Source: Bradyrhizobium macuxiense
GTDB lineage: Bacteria > Pseudomonadota > Alphaproteobacteria > Rhizobiales > Xanthobacteraceae
DNA: 64,000 nucleotides
Assembly: GCF_001542415.1 (NCBI RefSeq)
Contig: NZ_LNCU01000039.1
Coordinates: 56,763-120,762, forward strand
Direction of reading: 5' to 3'
Positions 25,915 through 35,928 of the stretch are shown piece after piece. The translations under genes and the position numbers were made by a program. Numbering within the stretch: position 1 is the first letter of the stretch; the number at the start of each line of letters is the position of its first letter. The notes beneath the pieces were generated by a model that saw only the letters and a program-made list of their open reading frames with translations, ran no database searches and was not told the origin of the DNA.

Positions 25915-28356
25915 ATGATGAATCTCACCGAATATCGCCATTCTAACGCCCGGCTCGCCGACTTCCTGCCTTGGGCTGCCCTCGTCGACGAGGGAATCGT
26001 CTTGAACAAGGATGGCTCGTTCCAGCGGACAGCTAAATTCCGGGGACCTGACCTCGACAGCGCGGTGCCGGCCGAACTTGTCGCCGTCGCCGGCCGTTTG
26101 AACAACGCCTTGCGGCGGCTGGGATCGGGCTGGGCCGTATTTGTTGAAGCGCAGCGTCATTTTGCGGGCGCCTACCCGCCGAATAGCTTTCCGGATGTCG
26201 CGTCAGCGCTGGTCGATGCCGAACGCAAGGCTCAGTTTGAAGAGGCAGGCGCCCACTACGAGTCCAGCTATTTCCTGACCTTCCTCTATCTACCGCCTGA
26301 GGAGGGGGCCGCGAGAGCAGAACGATTGCTCTATGAGGGCCGCGATCGCGCCGTTGGAGCCGACGCGCGCGAGCTGCTTCGTGGATTTGTCGATCAGAGC
26401 AATCGCGTGCTGCAGCTCGTTGAAGGGTTCATGCCCGAATGCGCCTGGCTCGATGATCAGGACATGCTGACCTACCTGCACTCAACGATTTCGACCAAGC
26501 GTCATCGCGTTCGAGTGCCGGAAATTCCCATGTACATCGATGCGCTGTTGGCCGACCAGCCGCTGACCGGCGGGCTCGAGCCGATGCTGGGTTCGGCCAA
26601 TGTCCGGGTTCTGACGATCGTCGGCTTTCCGGGCGCGACGACGCCGGGGATTCTGGACGACCTGAATCGCCTCGCATTCTCGTATCGCTGGTCGACCCGC
26701 GCGATCATGCTCGACAAGACTGATGCCACGAAGCTGCTGACCAAGATTCGCCGCCAGTGGTTCGCGAAGAGAAAGTCCATCGGCGCCATTCTCAAGGAGG
26801 TCATGACCAACGAGGCGTCAACGCTGCTTGATACTGACGCTCACAACAAGGCGCTGGACGCCGATGCGGCGCTGCAGGAACTCGGTTCGGATCAGATTGG
26901 TCAAGCCTTCGTCACGGCGACCATCACCGTGTGGGACGGCAATCCCCATGCGGCAGATGAAAAGCTCCGCCTGGTCGAGAAGGTCATCCAGGGGCGCGAT
27001 TTTACCTGCATGATCGAGACGGTGAACGCCGTTGAAGCCTGGCTCGGCAGCCTACCCGGGCACGTCTACGCCAACGTGCGGCAGCCGCCGATTTCGACCC
27101 TCAACCTCGCCCATATAATTCCGATGTCGGCCGTATGGGCAGGTGAGACGAGGGATTTGCACTTCAACGGGCCGCCCCTCCTGTTCGGCAAGACCGAGGG
27201 ATCGACCCCGTTCCGATTCTCCCTCCACGTCGGTGATGTCGGACATACTCTCGTGGTGGGGCCGACAGGGGCTGGCAAGTCCGTGTTGCTGGCACTGATG
27301 GCGCTGCAGTTCCGCCGCTACCCGGATGCTCAGGTCTTTGCGTTCGATTTCGGTGGTTCGATCCGGGCGGCCGCGCTCGCGATGGGCGGCGACTGGCATG
27401 ATCTCGGCGGCGCATCGTCAGACGGAGACGCCCAACCGGTTGCGCTGCAGCCGCTGGCCTGGATCGACGATCCTTCCGAGCGTGGATGGGCCACGGAATG
27501 GATCGGCGCGATCCTTGCGCGGGAAAAAATCGAGATCACGCCGGAGGTCAAGGATCATCTGTGGTCGGCTCTGACGTCGCTCGCCTCGGCGCCGATGCAG
27601 GAGCGCACCCTGACGGGCCTATCGGTCCTGCTGCAATCGAACTCCCTGAAACGCGCGCTGCAACCCTATTGCCTGGGCGGCTCCTCCGGGCGCCTGCTTG
27701 ATGCCGAATTCGAACGGTTGGGCGAGGCCTCGGTCCAGGCGTTTGAGACTGAAGGGCTAATTGGGACGAGCGCAGCGCCTGCCGTGCTGGCGTATCTCTT
27801 CCATCGTATCGGGGACCGCCTCGATGGCCGGCCGACACTCCTGATTGTCGATGAAGGTTGGCTTGCCCTCGACGACGATGATTTTGCCGGTCAGCTCCGC
27901 GAATGGCTGAAGACGCTGCGAAAAAAGAATGCGTCTGTCATCTTCGCCACCCAATCGCTTTCGGACATTGATGGCTCCGCGATCGCGCCGGCGATCATCG
28001 AAAGCTGCCCAACGCGCCTGTTGCTGCCGAACGAGCGGGCGATTGAACCACAGATTACTGCCATCTATCGCCGCTTCGGCCTCAATGACCGGCAGATCGA
28101 GCTTCTGAGCCGGGCAACGCCAAAGCGCGACTACTACTGTCAATCGCGTCGCGGCAACCGGATGTTCGAACTTGGCCTTGGTGATGTCGCGCTCGCATTT
28201 ACCGCCGCCTCTTCCAAGACAGACCAGGCTGCGATCGCGCGGCTCCTCGCCGAACACGGACCTGACGGGTTCGTGCCGGCCTGGCTCCAGCACCGTGGAG
28301 TCGCCTGGGCCGTAGACTTGATCCCCAATCTTGCAAATGTGGAGAAATCGCTATGA
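25915..28356 (+). CDS. trbE: TrbE, T4SS ATPase (VirB4-like)
   Basis: The 813-residue protein has the VirB4 N-terminal domain and a C-terminal RecA-like ATPase: Walker A LVVGPTGAGKSVLLALMAL at about 447-456, Walker B LLIVDEGWLALDDDDF, and ASVIFATQSLSDI. It powers pilus production and DNA transfer at the inner membrane. I start at the first of two consecutive ATGs (25915); the frame is open upstream but overlaps trbD. It overlaps trbJ by 4 bp. Confidence 0.93.
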   Translation: MMNLTEYRHSNARLADFLPWAALVDEGIVLNKDGSFQRTAKFRGPDLDSAVPAELVAVAGRLNNALRRLGSGWAVFVEAQRHFAGAYPPNSFPDVASALVDAERKAQFEEAGAHYESSYFLTFLYLPPEEGAARAERLLYEGRDRAVGADARELLRGFVDQSNRVLQLVEGFMPECAWLDDQDMLTYLHSTISTKRHRVRVPEIPMYIDALLADQPLTGGLEPMLGSANVRVLTIVGFPGATTPGILDDLNRLAFSYRWSTRAIMLDKTDATKLLTKIRRQWFAKRKSIGAILKEVMTNEASTLLDTDAHNKALDADAALQELGSDQIGQAFVTATITVWDGNPHAADEKLRLVEKVIQGRDFTCMIETVNAVEAWLGSLPGHVYANVRQPPISTLNLAHIIPMSAVWAGETRDLHFNGPPLLFGKTEGSTPFRFSLHVGDVGHTLVVGPTGAGKSVLLALMALQFRRYPDAQVFAFDFGGSIRAAALAMGGDWHDLGGASSDGDAQPVALQPLAWIDDPSERGWATEWIGAILAREKIEITPEVKDHLWSALTSLASAPMQERTLTGLSVLLQSNSLKRALQPYCLGGSSGRLLDAEFERLGEASVQAFETEGLIGTSAAPAVLAYLFHRIGDRLDGRPTLLIVDEGWLALDDDDFAGQLREWLKTLRKKNASVIFATQSLSDIDGSAIAPAIIESCPTRLLLPNERAIEPQITAIYRRFGLNDRQIELLSRATPKRDYYCQSRRGNRMFELGLGDVALAFTAASSKTDQAAIARLLAEHGPDGFVPAWLQHRGVAWAVDLIPNLANVEKSL

Positions 28357-29084
28357 GGCGTCTTGGCCTATTGGCGGCCGCTGGCACCATTGCGCTGGTG
28401 CTTGGCGTCGCGGTGCCCGCACGGGCGCTCATCGTCTTTGATCCCAACAACTACGTTCAGAATGTCCTGACCGCTGCGCGGGAGCTCCAGCAGATCAACA
28501 ACCAGATCACCTCGTTGCAGAACGAGGCGCAGATGTTGATTAACCAGGCAAGGAATCTGGCAAACTTGCCGTATTCATCGCTGCAGCAACTGCAATCGTC
28601 GATCCAGCGCACCCAGCAATTGCTGAGCCAAGCCCAGCGGATCGCCTACGATGTTCAGCAGATCGATCGCGCGTTCTCGACCAGCTATGCGCCGGTCACC
28701 GGCAGCCAGTCCAGCCAATTGCTGGTCACAAACGCTCAATCGCGGTGGCAAAATACTTATGCGGCAACGCAAGACGCGCTCCGGGTTCAGGCCGGCATCG
28801 TTGGCAACCTGGACACCAATCGAGTCCAAACGTCCGCACTCGTAACCTCAAGCCAAGGCGCCAGCGGTGCCTTGCAGGCAACGCAGGCCGGCAATCAGAT
28901 TCTCGCGCTGAGCGCGCAGCAGCTCGCCGACCTCACCGCAGTCATGACCGCACAAGGTCGGGCGCAGAGTCTTGAAGTGGCGCAGCGCGCCGCGGCCCAA
29001 GACCAGGGCCGAGAACAGCTCCGACGGTTTTTGACACCGGGCCAGGGCTATCAATCCCAAGACGTGCGGATGTTCCACCAATGA
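28353..29084 (+). CDS. trbJ: TrbJ (VirB5-like)
   Basis: This 243-residue exported protein has a signal peptide (MRRLGLLAAAGTIALVLGVAVPARA) and a long coiled-coil body (LQQINNQITSLQNEAQMLINQARNLA), features of the VirB5/TrbJ minor pilus component. FDPNNYVQNVL just after the signal is a conserved family start. It overlaps trbE and trbK by 4 bp on each side. Confidence 0.92.
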   Translation: MRRLGLLAAAGTIALVLGVAVPARALIVFDPNNYVQNVLTAARELQQINNQITSLQNEAQMLINQARNLANLPYSSLQQLQSSIQRTQQLLSQAQRIAYDVQQIDRAFSTSYAPVTGSQSSQLLVTNAQSRWQNTYAATQDALRVQAGIVGNLDTNRVQTSALVTSSQGASGALQATQAGNQILALSAQQLADLTAVMTAQGRAQSLEVAQRAAAQDQGREQLRRFLTPGQGYQSQDVRMFHQ

Positions 29085-29452
29085 CCGACGTAAACGCATT
29101 CAAAGCGTTGTCGCTGCTTACGACAATCGGCGTATTGGTCGTCGCTGCCTGCACGATTCAGCTTCGTGGAGGCGACGATTCGCCGCCGCAGCCGAAGACA
29201 GCGCAGACGACAGATGCAACCAGTTCCGACCTCGTGCGCTGCCGCGGTGTCACCTCGGAGGAAATGGCGGCTTACCGGCATTGTAAGCAAGTTTGGGACG
29301 AAAACCGGCGTCGTTTCTTTGGCAAGACAGATGGTGCCGCAGTTCCTGGCCACGATGATTCCGCCGCGAGCGTAGCGCCCACCCCAAAGGATCAGAGCCG
29401 GATCCTGCAAGGATATCCGCCCCTGGCAACACCTGAGGCGAGCAAGCCATGA
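29081..29452 (+). CDS. trbK: TrbK-like entry exclusion protein
   Basis: A 123-residue protein with an N-terminal membrane/lipoprotein-like signal (LLTTIGVLVVAACTIQL) and a small domain with CRGVTSEEMAAYRHCKQVWDENRRRFFG, including a pair of cysteines. Proteins like this at the trbK position are annotated as putative entry exclusion proteins (TrbK-alt) that prevent redundant transfer between donors. The function is from position and family, not from a catalytic motif. It overlaps both neighbours by 4 bp. Confidence 0.85.
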   Translation: MTDVNAFKALSLLTTIGVLVVAACTIQLRGGDDSPPQPKTAQTTDATSSDLVRCRGVTSEEMAAYRHCKQVWDENRRRFFGKTDGAAVPGHDDSAASVAPTPKDQSRILQGYPPLATPEASKP

Positions 29453-30684
29453 CTGGGAGCGGGATTATCGACCAGTTCCTGGAAACGTTTACGCGCTATA
29501 TCGATAACGGCTTCGGGCTGCTGGGTAGCGATGTCGGATATCTCGCGACGACCCTCGCCGCAATCGACATTACGCTCGCCGCGTTGTTCTGGAGTTGGGG
29601 AACGGACGAGGACGTTATCGCGCGCCTCGTCAAGAAGACGCTCTTCGTCGGCGTCTTTGCCTACCTCATCGGCAACTGGAACAGCCTCGCACGTATCGTC
29701 TTCGAAAGCTTTGCCGGTCTTGGGCTGAAAGCGTCCGGCTCGAGCTTATCTGCGTCGGATTTCCTGCGACCAGGGAAGATCGCTCAAGTCGGTCTCGACG
29801 CCGGCCGACCGTTGCTCGATTCGATCTCGAATCTGATGGGTTACATCAGTTTCTTCGAGAATTTCGTCCAGATCGTCGTTCTCCTGTTCGCCTGGGTCGT
29901 GGTGCTACTCGCCTTCTTCATTCTGGCGGTCCAGCTCTTCGTGACCCTGATCGAGTTCAAGCTGACGACGCTGGCGGGCTTCGTGCTCATTCCTTTCGGC
30001 TTGTTTGGCAAGACCGCGTTCGCGGCAGAGCGGGTGTTGGGCAATGTCATATCATCCGGAATCAAGGTCTTGGTCCTGGCCGTCATCCTCGGCATTGGAT
30101 CGACCCTGTTCTCTCAGTTCACCTCTGGCTTTGCTGGCGGCCAGCCAACCATCGAAGACGCGATGACGCTGGTCCTTGCGGCGCTCTCCTTGCTCGGCCT
30201 CGGCATCTTCGGTCCGGGAATCGCAAACGGCCTGGTCTCTGGCGGACCGCAGCTCGGCGCCGGTGCCGCGGCCGGTACGGGACTTGCCGCTGGCGGTGTC
30301 GTTGCCGCCGGTGCAGGCCTCGCCGTCGCAGGTGCTGGTCTCGCTGGCGGCGCGATTGCAGGCGCCGCGCGCGGTGGCGGCGCCGTCTTGAGTGGAGCAT
30401 CCGCCGCCTATCGAAGTGGCGGCCTTGCTGGCGTCGCGGAGGCGGGCGCTTCGGCGGCCATGAGCCCGTTGCGTCGCGCAGCGGCTACGCTTGGCGGCAG
30501 TGGGCAAGCGGGCGAGCGAGCCGCAAGCACTTTGGCAGAAGGGAAAGCGCAGCCCGATTGGGCGCGGCGCATGAAAAGCGCCCATATCATTCGGCGTAGT
30601 GTGTCGACAGCCGGCCGCGCGGTCCGCTCCGGCGACCACGCTGCCAGCGGCTCCTCCGTCGACTTGTCCGAAGGAGAGCGCTGA
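29449..30684 (+). CDS. trbL: TrbL (VirB6-like)
   Basis: This 411-residue polytopic protein has about six membrane helices in the first 260 residues, typical of the VirB6/TrbL channel component. The C-terminal part is a glycine/alanine-rich run (about 265-320) and then a basic, polar tail. The start FLETFTRYIDNGFGLLGSDVGYLATTLAAID follows the family. A 99-base gap separates it from trbF, the only real gap inside the trb operon. Confidence 0.92.
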   Translation: MTGSGIIDQFLETFTRYIDNGFGLLGSDVGYLATTLAAIDITLAALFWSWGTDEDVIARLVKKTLFVGVFAYLIGNWNSLARIVFESFAGLGLKASGSSLSASDFLRPGKIAQVGLDAGRPLLDSISNLMGYISFFENFVQIVVLLFAWVVVLLAFFILAVQLFVTLIEFKLTTLAGFVLIPFGLFGKTAFAAERVLGNVISSGIKVLVLAVILGIGSTLFSQFTSGFAGGQPTIEDAMTLVLAALSLLGLGIFGPGIANGLVSGGPQLGAGAAAGTGLAAGGVVAAGAGLAVAGAGLAGGAIAGAARGGGAVLSGASAAYRSGGLAGVAEAGASAAMSPLRRAAATLGGSGQAGERAASTLAEGKAQPDWARRMKSAHIIRRSVSTAGRAVRSGDHAASGSSVDLSEGER

Positions 30685-30783
30685 CACGCGGCATGCGCCT
30701 TACCACACACCGCGGGCCGATGCCTCAATCCCGGACACCGCACAACTCGAAACCAATCATTTGATCTCAGGGGGCAGTTATCA

Positions 30784-31467
30784 ATGTTCAAACGACCATC
30801 CGTTCACTACGGGCGCATGCCCGTACCGATTACGCCTTACCAAAAGGCTGCGCAGGTTTGGGACGAACGCATTGGGTCTGCCCGCGTGCAGGCCAAAAAC
30901 TGGCGCTTGATGGCGTTCGGCTGCTTGATGCTGTCCGCCGGCCTTGCCGGGGGCCTCGTCTGGCATTCCAGCCGAGGATCGATCACGCCTTGGGTGGTTG
31001 AAGTCGATCATCTCGGTCAGGCCCAGAGGGTTGCGCCCGCCAACATCGACTATCAGCCGACCGACGCGCAGATCGCCTACCACCTCGCGCGCTTTATCGA
31101 GGATGTCAGAGGCCTGCCCTCCGACGGTATTGTTCTGCGCCAAAACTGGCTTAGGGCGTACGATTTTACGACCGATCGCGGCGCCGCCGCGCTCAATGAC
31201 TATGCGCGCAACAATGACCCCTTTGCCAGGTTGGGCAAGGCGCAGATCTCCGTGGACGTCTCCAGCGTCATTCGCGCGTCTTCTGAAAGCTTTCGGGTCG
31301 CGTGGACGCAACGCAGCTACGATAACGGCGCGTTGAGTTCGACCGAGCGCTGGACTGCGATTCTCACCATCGTGATCGAGACGCCGCGCGACGCCGAACG
31401 CCTACGCAAGAATCCCCTTGGCATCTACGTCCGCGCCATCAACTGGTCAAAGGAGTTGGGTCAGTGA
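30784..31467 (+). CDS. trbF: TrbF (VirB8-like)
   Basis: The 227-residue bitopic protein has a single membrane helix (LMAFGCLMLSAGLAGGLVWH) and a periplasmic VirB8-fold domain with ITPWVVEVDHLGQ near the start and a WTAILTIVIETPRDAERLRKNPLGIYV end. It is a scaffold of the inner-membrane complex. GGGGG precedes the ATG by 8 bases. It overlaps trbG by 4 bp. Confidence 0.92.
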   Translation: MFKRPSVHYGRMPVPITPYQKAAQVWDERIGSARVQAKNWRLMAFGCLMLSAGLAGGLVWHSSRGSITPWVVEVDHLGQAQRVAPANIDYQPTDAQIAYHLARFIEDVRGLPSDGIVLRQNWLRAYDFTTDRGAAALNDYARNNDPFARLGKAQISVDVSSVIRASSESFRVAWTQRSYDNGALSSTERWTAILTIVIETPRDAERLRKNPLGIYVRAINWSKELGQ

Positions 31468-32498
31468 CCAAGACGCCGTCTGACACTCATTCGAAACTTG
31501 CTATCTCGCACAGCAGGCTAAATTTTCCTAGGTCCGCGTTCGTGACTTCGAAGCGAGCAATTCTGGCCGCTCTTCTGCTTTGTTCATCGGCGCTCGGTGG
31601 GTGTGCGACCTACATTCCGCCGCAGATCAGTTATGACGCCGAAGTCCCTTCGTTGCCGACGCCTTCAGCGCCTCTCGACGACACATCGCGACCGCTTCAC
31701 GTTCCACCGCTCTGGAAGCCGGCGCTCGGCGGCAAGTCGGGAGGAAAAGAAGACCCCGAACCTGTGAGCCGGGTTGAGGCGGCGAACAGCGCGGCCCGAG
31801 TCGAACCGCGCAAGCGGGGGTATTTCAATGCAGCGCAAATCTACGCTTACAGTCCCGGGGCGCTTTATCAGATTTACGCTGCACCGGGGCAGATCACGGA
31901 TATTGCGCTCGAGGAAGGAGAGCAGTTGACGGGATCCGGACCGATCGCGGCTGGTGACACCGTCCGCTGGGTCGTGGGCGATACTGAGAGCGGGAGTGGC
32001 GACACGCGGCGGGTCCATATCCTGGTCAAGCCGACCCGCGCATCGATCGAAACCAATCTTGTCATCAATACCGACCGGCGCACCTACCTGATAGAGCTTC
32101 GCTCTCGCGAACGACCATACATGCCATCCGTCGCCTGGTACTATCCGGAAACCGTGCGCGAACGATCGCGTTCAGTTGCCCTGAGACCCGTTCTTCCGGA
32201 TCAGGCGCACCGCATCGCCCGCTACGCGATTGAAGGGGACAGCCCGCCCTGGCGACCGGTCGCTGCATATGACGATGGCCGCAAGGTCTATGTCGAATTC
32301 CCGCAGGGGATCGTGCAGGGTGAGATGCCACCGCTGTTCGTCATCGGACCTGACGGCAAGACCGAACTCGTCAATTATCGCGCCTACGGCAACGTGTTGA
32401 TTGTCGACCGGCTGTTTGCAGCCGCCGAACTCCGGCTCGGCGGCGAGCATCCGCAGAAGGTCAGAATTGTCAGGACTGACGGGAGGCCGTCGTCATGA
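31464..32498 (+). CDS. trbG: TrbG (VirB9-like) lipoprotein
   Basis: The 344-residue protein carries a lipoprotein signal (LLLCSSALGGC) about 48 residues after a GTG start that overlaps the trbF stop, then the VirB9 domain (AYSPGALYQIYAAPGQITDIALEEGE, HILVKPTRASIETNLVINTDRR). It forms part of the outer-membrane core. The 35 residues before the signal suggest that a later start could be the real one. It overlaps trbI by 4 bp. Confidence 0.92.
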   Translation: MTKTPSDTHSKLAISHSRLNFPRSAFVTSKRAILAALLLCSSALGGCATYIPPQISYDAEVPSLPTPSAPLDDTSRPLHVPPLWKPALGGKSGGKEDPEPVSRVEAANSAARVEPRKRGYFNAAQIYAYSPGALYQIYAAPGQITDIALEEGEQLTGSGPIAAGDTVRWVVGDTESGSGDTRRVHILVKPTRASIETNLVINTDRRTYLIELRSRERPYMPSVAWYYPETVRERSRSVALRPVLPDQAHRIARYAIEGDSPPWRPVAAYDDGRKVYVEFPQGIVQGEMPPLFVIGPDGKTELVNYRAYGNVLIVDRLFAAAELRLGGEHPQKVRIVRTDGRPSS

Positions 32499-33706
32499 AT
32501 ACCTCAAATGGAAACGAACACGAACGAGCCACTCCGCCGCAGACACAAGACCAGCAATCCAGCAGCTTTCGGTTGAGGGCAGAGCGTCCGCGTGTGACGC
32601 GGTTATCCCGTAAAGTCCTGGCGGGAGGGAGTGCTGTTGCATTGCTCGTTATCGGCGGAGCCGTCTTGTGGTCGCTGCAGAACAATCGTCCTCGAAACCA
32701 AGCGGCCGATGAGCTCTACAGCACCGACCATCACAACGTTGCCGACGGCATTACCACGCTGCCGAAGGACTACACCGGCGTTCCACATCAACCGATACCG
32801 CAGCTTGGTCCGCCGCTTCCTGGGGACCTCGGTCGACCGATCCTCGCGGCTCAGGGCCCGTCGCCGACGATCGGCGGTGATCCTGACCAACAGCGCCGGG
32901 ACCAGGAGACCGAAGCAGCCCGTATCAGCCATTTGTTCGCTTCGAGCAGCGGGAGAGAAATGCGGCCGACCTCAGCTACCGCTCCGGGAAGCGACCGTGT
33001 CCTGGCACCGAGCTCAACGAGCACCAGCGGCGACGGATCTGCGCAGAACGGTCAAGATACGAAACTCGCCTTCGTGAACGCATCCGTAGATCGCCGCACA
33101 GTGAGTCCTGACCGCATCACTAAGCCAGCTTCGCCGTATCTCTTGCAGGCTGGCACTGTGATTCCCGGTGCCCTGATCACAGGAATCAGATCGGACCTTC
33201 CAGGTCAGGTCACGGCGCAGGTGACGGAGAATCTCTACGATACTCCCACCGGACGGTTCTTGCTTGTACCCCAGGGGGCCCGCTTGATCGGTATCTATGA
33301 CAGCCAGGTCGCCTTCGGCCAGTCCCGCGTGCTGCTGGTTTGGACCCGTCTGATCATGCCCAACGGTCGCTCGATCGTACTTGAGCGACAGCCTGGTGCG
33401 GACAACGCAGGTTATGCAGGTCTGGAAGACCAAGTCGACAATCATTGGGGCGAGTTGTTTAAGGCAGCCGCCCTATCGACTTTGCTTGCTGTCGGAACAG
33501 AGCTTGGCTCCGGCTCCGACACGAACAGCAACGACAGCGCAATTATCCAGGCGTTGCGGCACGGTGCAGGCGATTCGTTGAACCAAACTGGCCAGCAAGT
33601 CGTTCGGCGCAGTCTCAACATCCAGCCGACATTGACCATCCGTCCAGGTTTTCCGGTTCGGGTGATTGTCAACCGCGATCTTCAGCTCGAACCATACAAA
33701 GGATGA
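32495..33706 (+). CDS. trbI: TrbI (VirB10-like)
   Basis: This 403-residue protein spans the envelope. It has a short cytoplasmic part, one membrane helix (VLAGGSAVALLVIGGAVLWSL), a proline-rich periplasmic stretch and a C-terminal VirB10 domain (LLQAGTVIPGALITGIRSDLPGQVTAQVTENLYDT, then FPVRVIVNRDLQL). It closes the core complex with TrbG and transduces energy from the ATPases. Confidence 0.93.
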   Translation: MNTSNGNEHERATPPQTQDQQSSSFRLRAERPRVTRLSRKVLAGGSAVALLVIGGAVLWSLQNNRPRNQAADELYSTDHHNVADGITTLPKDYTGVPHQPIPQLGPPLPGDLGRPILAAQGPSPTIGGDPDQQRRDQETEAARISHLFASSSGREMRPTSATAPGSDRVLAPSSTSTSGDGSAQNGQDTKLAFVNASVDRRTVSPDRITKPASPYLLQAGTVIPGALITGIRSDLPGQVTAQVTENLYDTPTGRFLLVPQGARLIGIYDSQVAFGQSRVLLVWTRLIMPNGRSIVLERQPGADNAGYAGLEDQVDNHWGELFKAAALSTLLAVGTELGSGSDTNSNDSAIIQALRHGAGDSLNQTGQQVVRRSLNIQPTLTIRPGFPVRVIVNRDLQLEPYKG

Positions 33707-33710
33707 TGCC

Positions 33711-33950
33711 GTGCCAAAGCTTAGAATCTCGGAAATTCCCAGTGACAGGCCAGTCAGAGTAACTGCCGAACTGCCCGCGGCGGTTCATCGCGATCTTCTC
33801 GCATACGCGGAAGCGCTAGCGCGTGAGACCGGTCAGGCGATTGATCCACTTAAACTGATTGCGCCGATGCTCGGGCGTTTTATGGCCACTGATCGTGGCT
33901 TCACGAAACTGAGGCGTCTATCTCAGGCACGCGATACGAGCGTTGGATAG
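33711..33950 (+). CDS. DUF2274 protein at the end of the trb operon
   Basis: The 79-residue protein has the DUF2274 pattern PVRVTAELPAAVHRDLLAYAEALARE followed by PLKLIAPMLGRFMATDRGF, which resembles a ribbon-helix-helix fold. It regularly follows trbI. The GTG at 33711 gives the family-typical length; the trbI stop is 4 bases upstream. Role unknown, possibly a regulator of the operon. Confidence 0.88.
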   Translation: MPKLRISEIPSDRPVRVTAELPAAVHRDLLAYAEALARETGQAIDPLKLIAPMLGRFMATDRGFTKLRRLSQARDTSVG

Positions 33951-33965
33951 CGTTCGGTCAGCAAG

Positions 33966-34238
33966 TCAATAAAAATTGAACACGTGGGGTTCTTCGTTCT
34001 CTGCTCCCCAGTGGGCGAAATGATCGATGCCATGATCGTGGCCAATCAGGATGTTGCCGAGGTCGAGAAGACAGCGCGCCGAAGGTCCCTCGCCGAACAT
34101 GAAAACCAAGCAGTCTCCACTCCGCACGCGTCGCAATGTATCGCTCACGGGTTGCGGGAACGCTGGGCGCTCGATCGCGAGCACGGCAGGCACGATGTCG
34201 TTCTCGCCGGACCCGCCGAGAACGCGGCAAGTTTGCAT
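33966..34238 (-). CDS. Hypothetical protein, convergent to the trb operon
   Basis: A 90-residue frame (starting MQTCRVLGGSGEND, ending GAENEEPHVFNFY) with an ATG preceded by GGAGGAAA. It has regular codon use and hydrophobic stretches (VFMFGEGPSARCLLDLGNIL) but no domain I recognise. It runs toward the trb operon and ends 15 bases from it. It may be a fragment of a larger gene. No partner genes surround it. Confidence 0.4.
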   Translation of the reverse strand: MQTCRVLGGSGENDIVPAVLAIERPAFPQPVSDTLRRVRSGDCLVFMFGEGPSARCLLDLGNILIGHDHGIDHFAHWGAENEEPHVFNFY

Positions 34239-34899
34239 TTTCCTCCGCCAAGTCGCGTTTCCTACAAGCTTACCTGCCACGCGCGGACCTTGCGGTGATC
34301 CGATGAGGTATCAAAGACATTTATGGGGGTATCAGTCGGACGAGAGTAATACGAATGAGTGCTTGTCGACTGCCGTGGACCTACTGATATTCGGTCGAAG
34401 CCCTCCGCACGGGGATCTCGGTTTCACGCCGCGGGCGGAGCTCATTGGTATTGACGCCGACAATTTTGGTCGGCTCCGCCATCGCCGCGCACCGCATTCC
34501 GCTTCTCGGACTCCTACGAACGATTAGCTCGCATTTTTGCGTGAGTCTCAATTGGTCCACGAAACCTTCAGAGAAGACGTGTACGAATGGCTCGGTACGA
34601 CCGATGTTGAGGGATCAAGGATGTACTTCGTTGCGTGTGTTTCGGTTACGGAAGCCGGCGTTTTGCCGGCTCATAGATTGAATTATCGCAAAGGACATCG
34701 AGAGGGAAATTTTCTGCTGCCTGTCTGTTCGCAAACCGCGCGGAATCCAAGACCTCTGCAGAACGGCAGCCAAAGGTAATTCTTCGAGAGTGAACTCCTC
34801 TCCCAATCGAAAAAAATTCCAGCGAGCGCGGTCACTCAACCAATTCCATCCCCGCCATGCTCAGGCAGATGATAGTGTTATGAGATTGAGGGCACTCAA
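34239..34899. other. Non-coding gap, nothing recognised
   Basis: About 660 bases without a convincing gene on either strand, at the transition from the conjugation genes to the symbiotic region. Base composition becomes more AT-rich here than in the tra/trb region. Confidence 0.4.
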
Positions 34900-35100
34900 A
34901 TGGTCGACTCCGAATTGGCTGCCATATTGCGTGCGGTTCTGGACGAGGTTTGTGAAGGTGTATCCCGTCACGAGATCGGCATCCGAACTCACGTCGCCTG
35001 TAAACTCCTCGAAGCAGCCACGCGGGGAGAGACATCGGTCAATGTCCTCAGGCAAATTGGCCGAGCGGCGTTGACCGGGGCGCCCACGATGTGGCGGTAG
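34900..35100 (+). CDS. Small conserved-looking rhizobial protein
   Basis: The 66-residue product (VDSELAAILRAVLDEVCEG, THVACKLLEAATRGE, ending LTGAPTMWR) has the appearance of a small hypothetical protein found repeatedly in bradyrhizobial genomes, where I recall a similar VLxEVCEGV...KLLEAA...APTMWR pattern. GAGGG lies 8 bases before the ATG. It is probably cytoplasmic and helical. Function unknown. Confidence 0.6.
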   Translation: MVDSELAAILRAVLDEVCEGVSRHEIGIRTHVACKLLEAATRGETSVNVLRQIGRAALTGAPTMWR

Positions 35101-35928
35101 CGGCTTGTCCTGGCCGACTCCGTCCAGACTTCCGCGAAGTGGGCACAATTCCGCGGGCGGGCGATGAGGTATTGTTTGTACATTCTGTACAGAAGCTTGC
35201 GCTTCAACTCGGATCTTAACTTGGCCGGCTGGGGCGCTTTCCTCGCTGAAACAGAAGGGCGTTTGGGAGATATTGCTATCGGCAGGATTATAGCGCGGTG
35301 AACTGATCTTATGCGTTCTCTTCCGTTCGTCGTGCTCGCCTTTTCTCTTTTGTCGGCCTTGCATCGAGAGCAACCGACCCGCGCGAAACCGGTCATAAGA
35401 TGTGCCGCCGCACGGCGCTCGCAACATTCGCTCCGATAATCGGCAAGAGTGACCAGCTATATGAACGTCGTTAAGCGCGACCATCCGGAATAAAGAGAAG
35501 ACATTGCGCAGCTGCTGCGAGATAGACGCGGCAGCAAGCCCGGCATTTGTGCGAAAGCTTACGCCCCCGAGTTGTAAAGCCTCCAAACGTTGTCGCGCGC
35601 CGACGCCCGACAGAGAAACGCTGCAGCGATGCTCCTGTTCGGCTTGGCTCAATTCCTGCAACGGTTGCAGGAAAGAAGTGATGGGTGCGTGCCTCAAGAA
35701 ACATGGTCGGTGGCTTGGCTTACCTCCGACAGCCCGTTGATCCTTCCACGAGCAGAGGCTGGCTCCGATCTCGCAGCCCGCGCCAACGGTCGCGAGAAAT
35801 CTGAGATCAGGATGTGATGGGCGACACCCTCGAGAGGTCCATTGTCGTTGACGGAGGTGCGGTCGCTGCCGCCTGACCGGCCAATGAAATTTGTAGAATG
35901 AGCTCGGAGAGCTGGAGGTCCTTACATT
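35101..35928. other. Non-coding gap with a TGTACA double palindrome
   Basis: No gene is supported in these 828 bases. A notable short signal is TGTACA-TTC-TGTACA at 35177-35191, two self-complementary hexamers 9 bases apart, which could be a regulator site but has no gene directly downstream. A ribosome binding site for the peroxidase gene (GGAGG) ends the gap. Confidence 0.4.
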
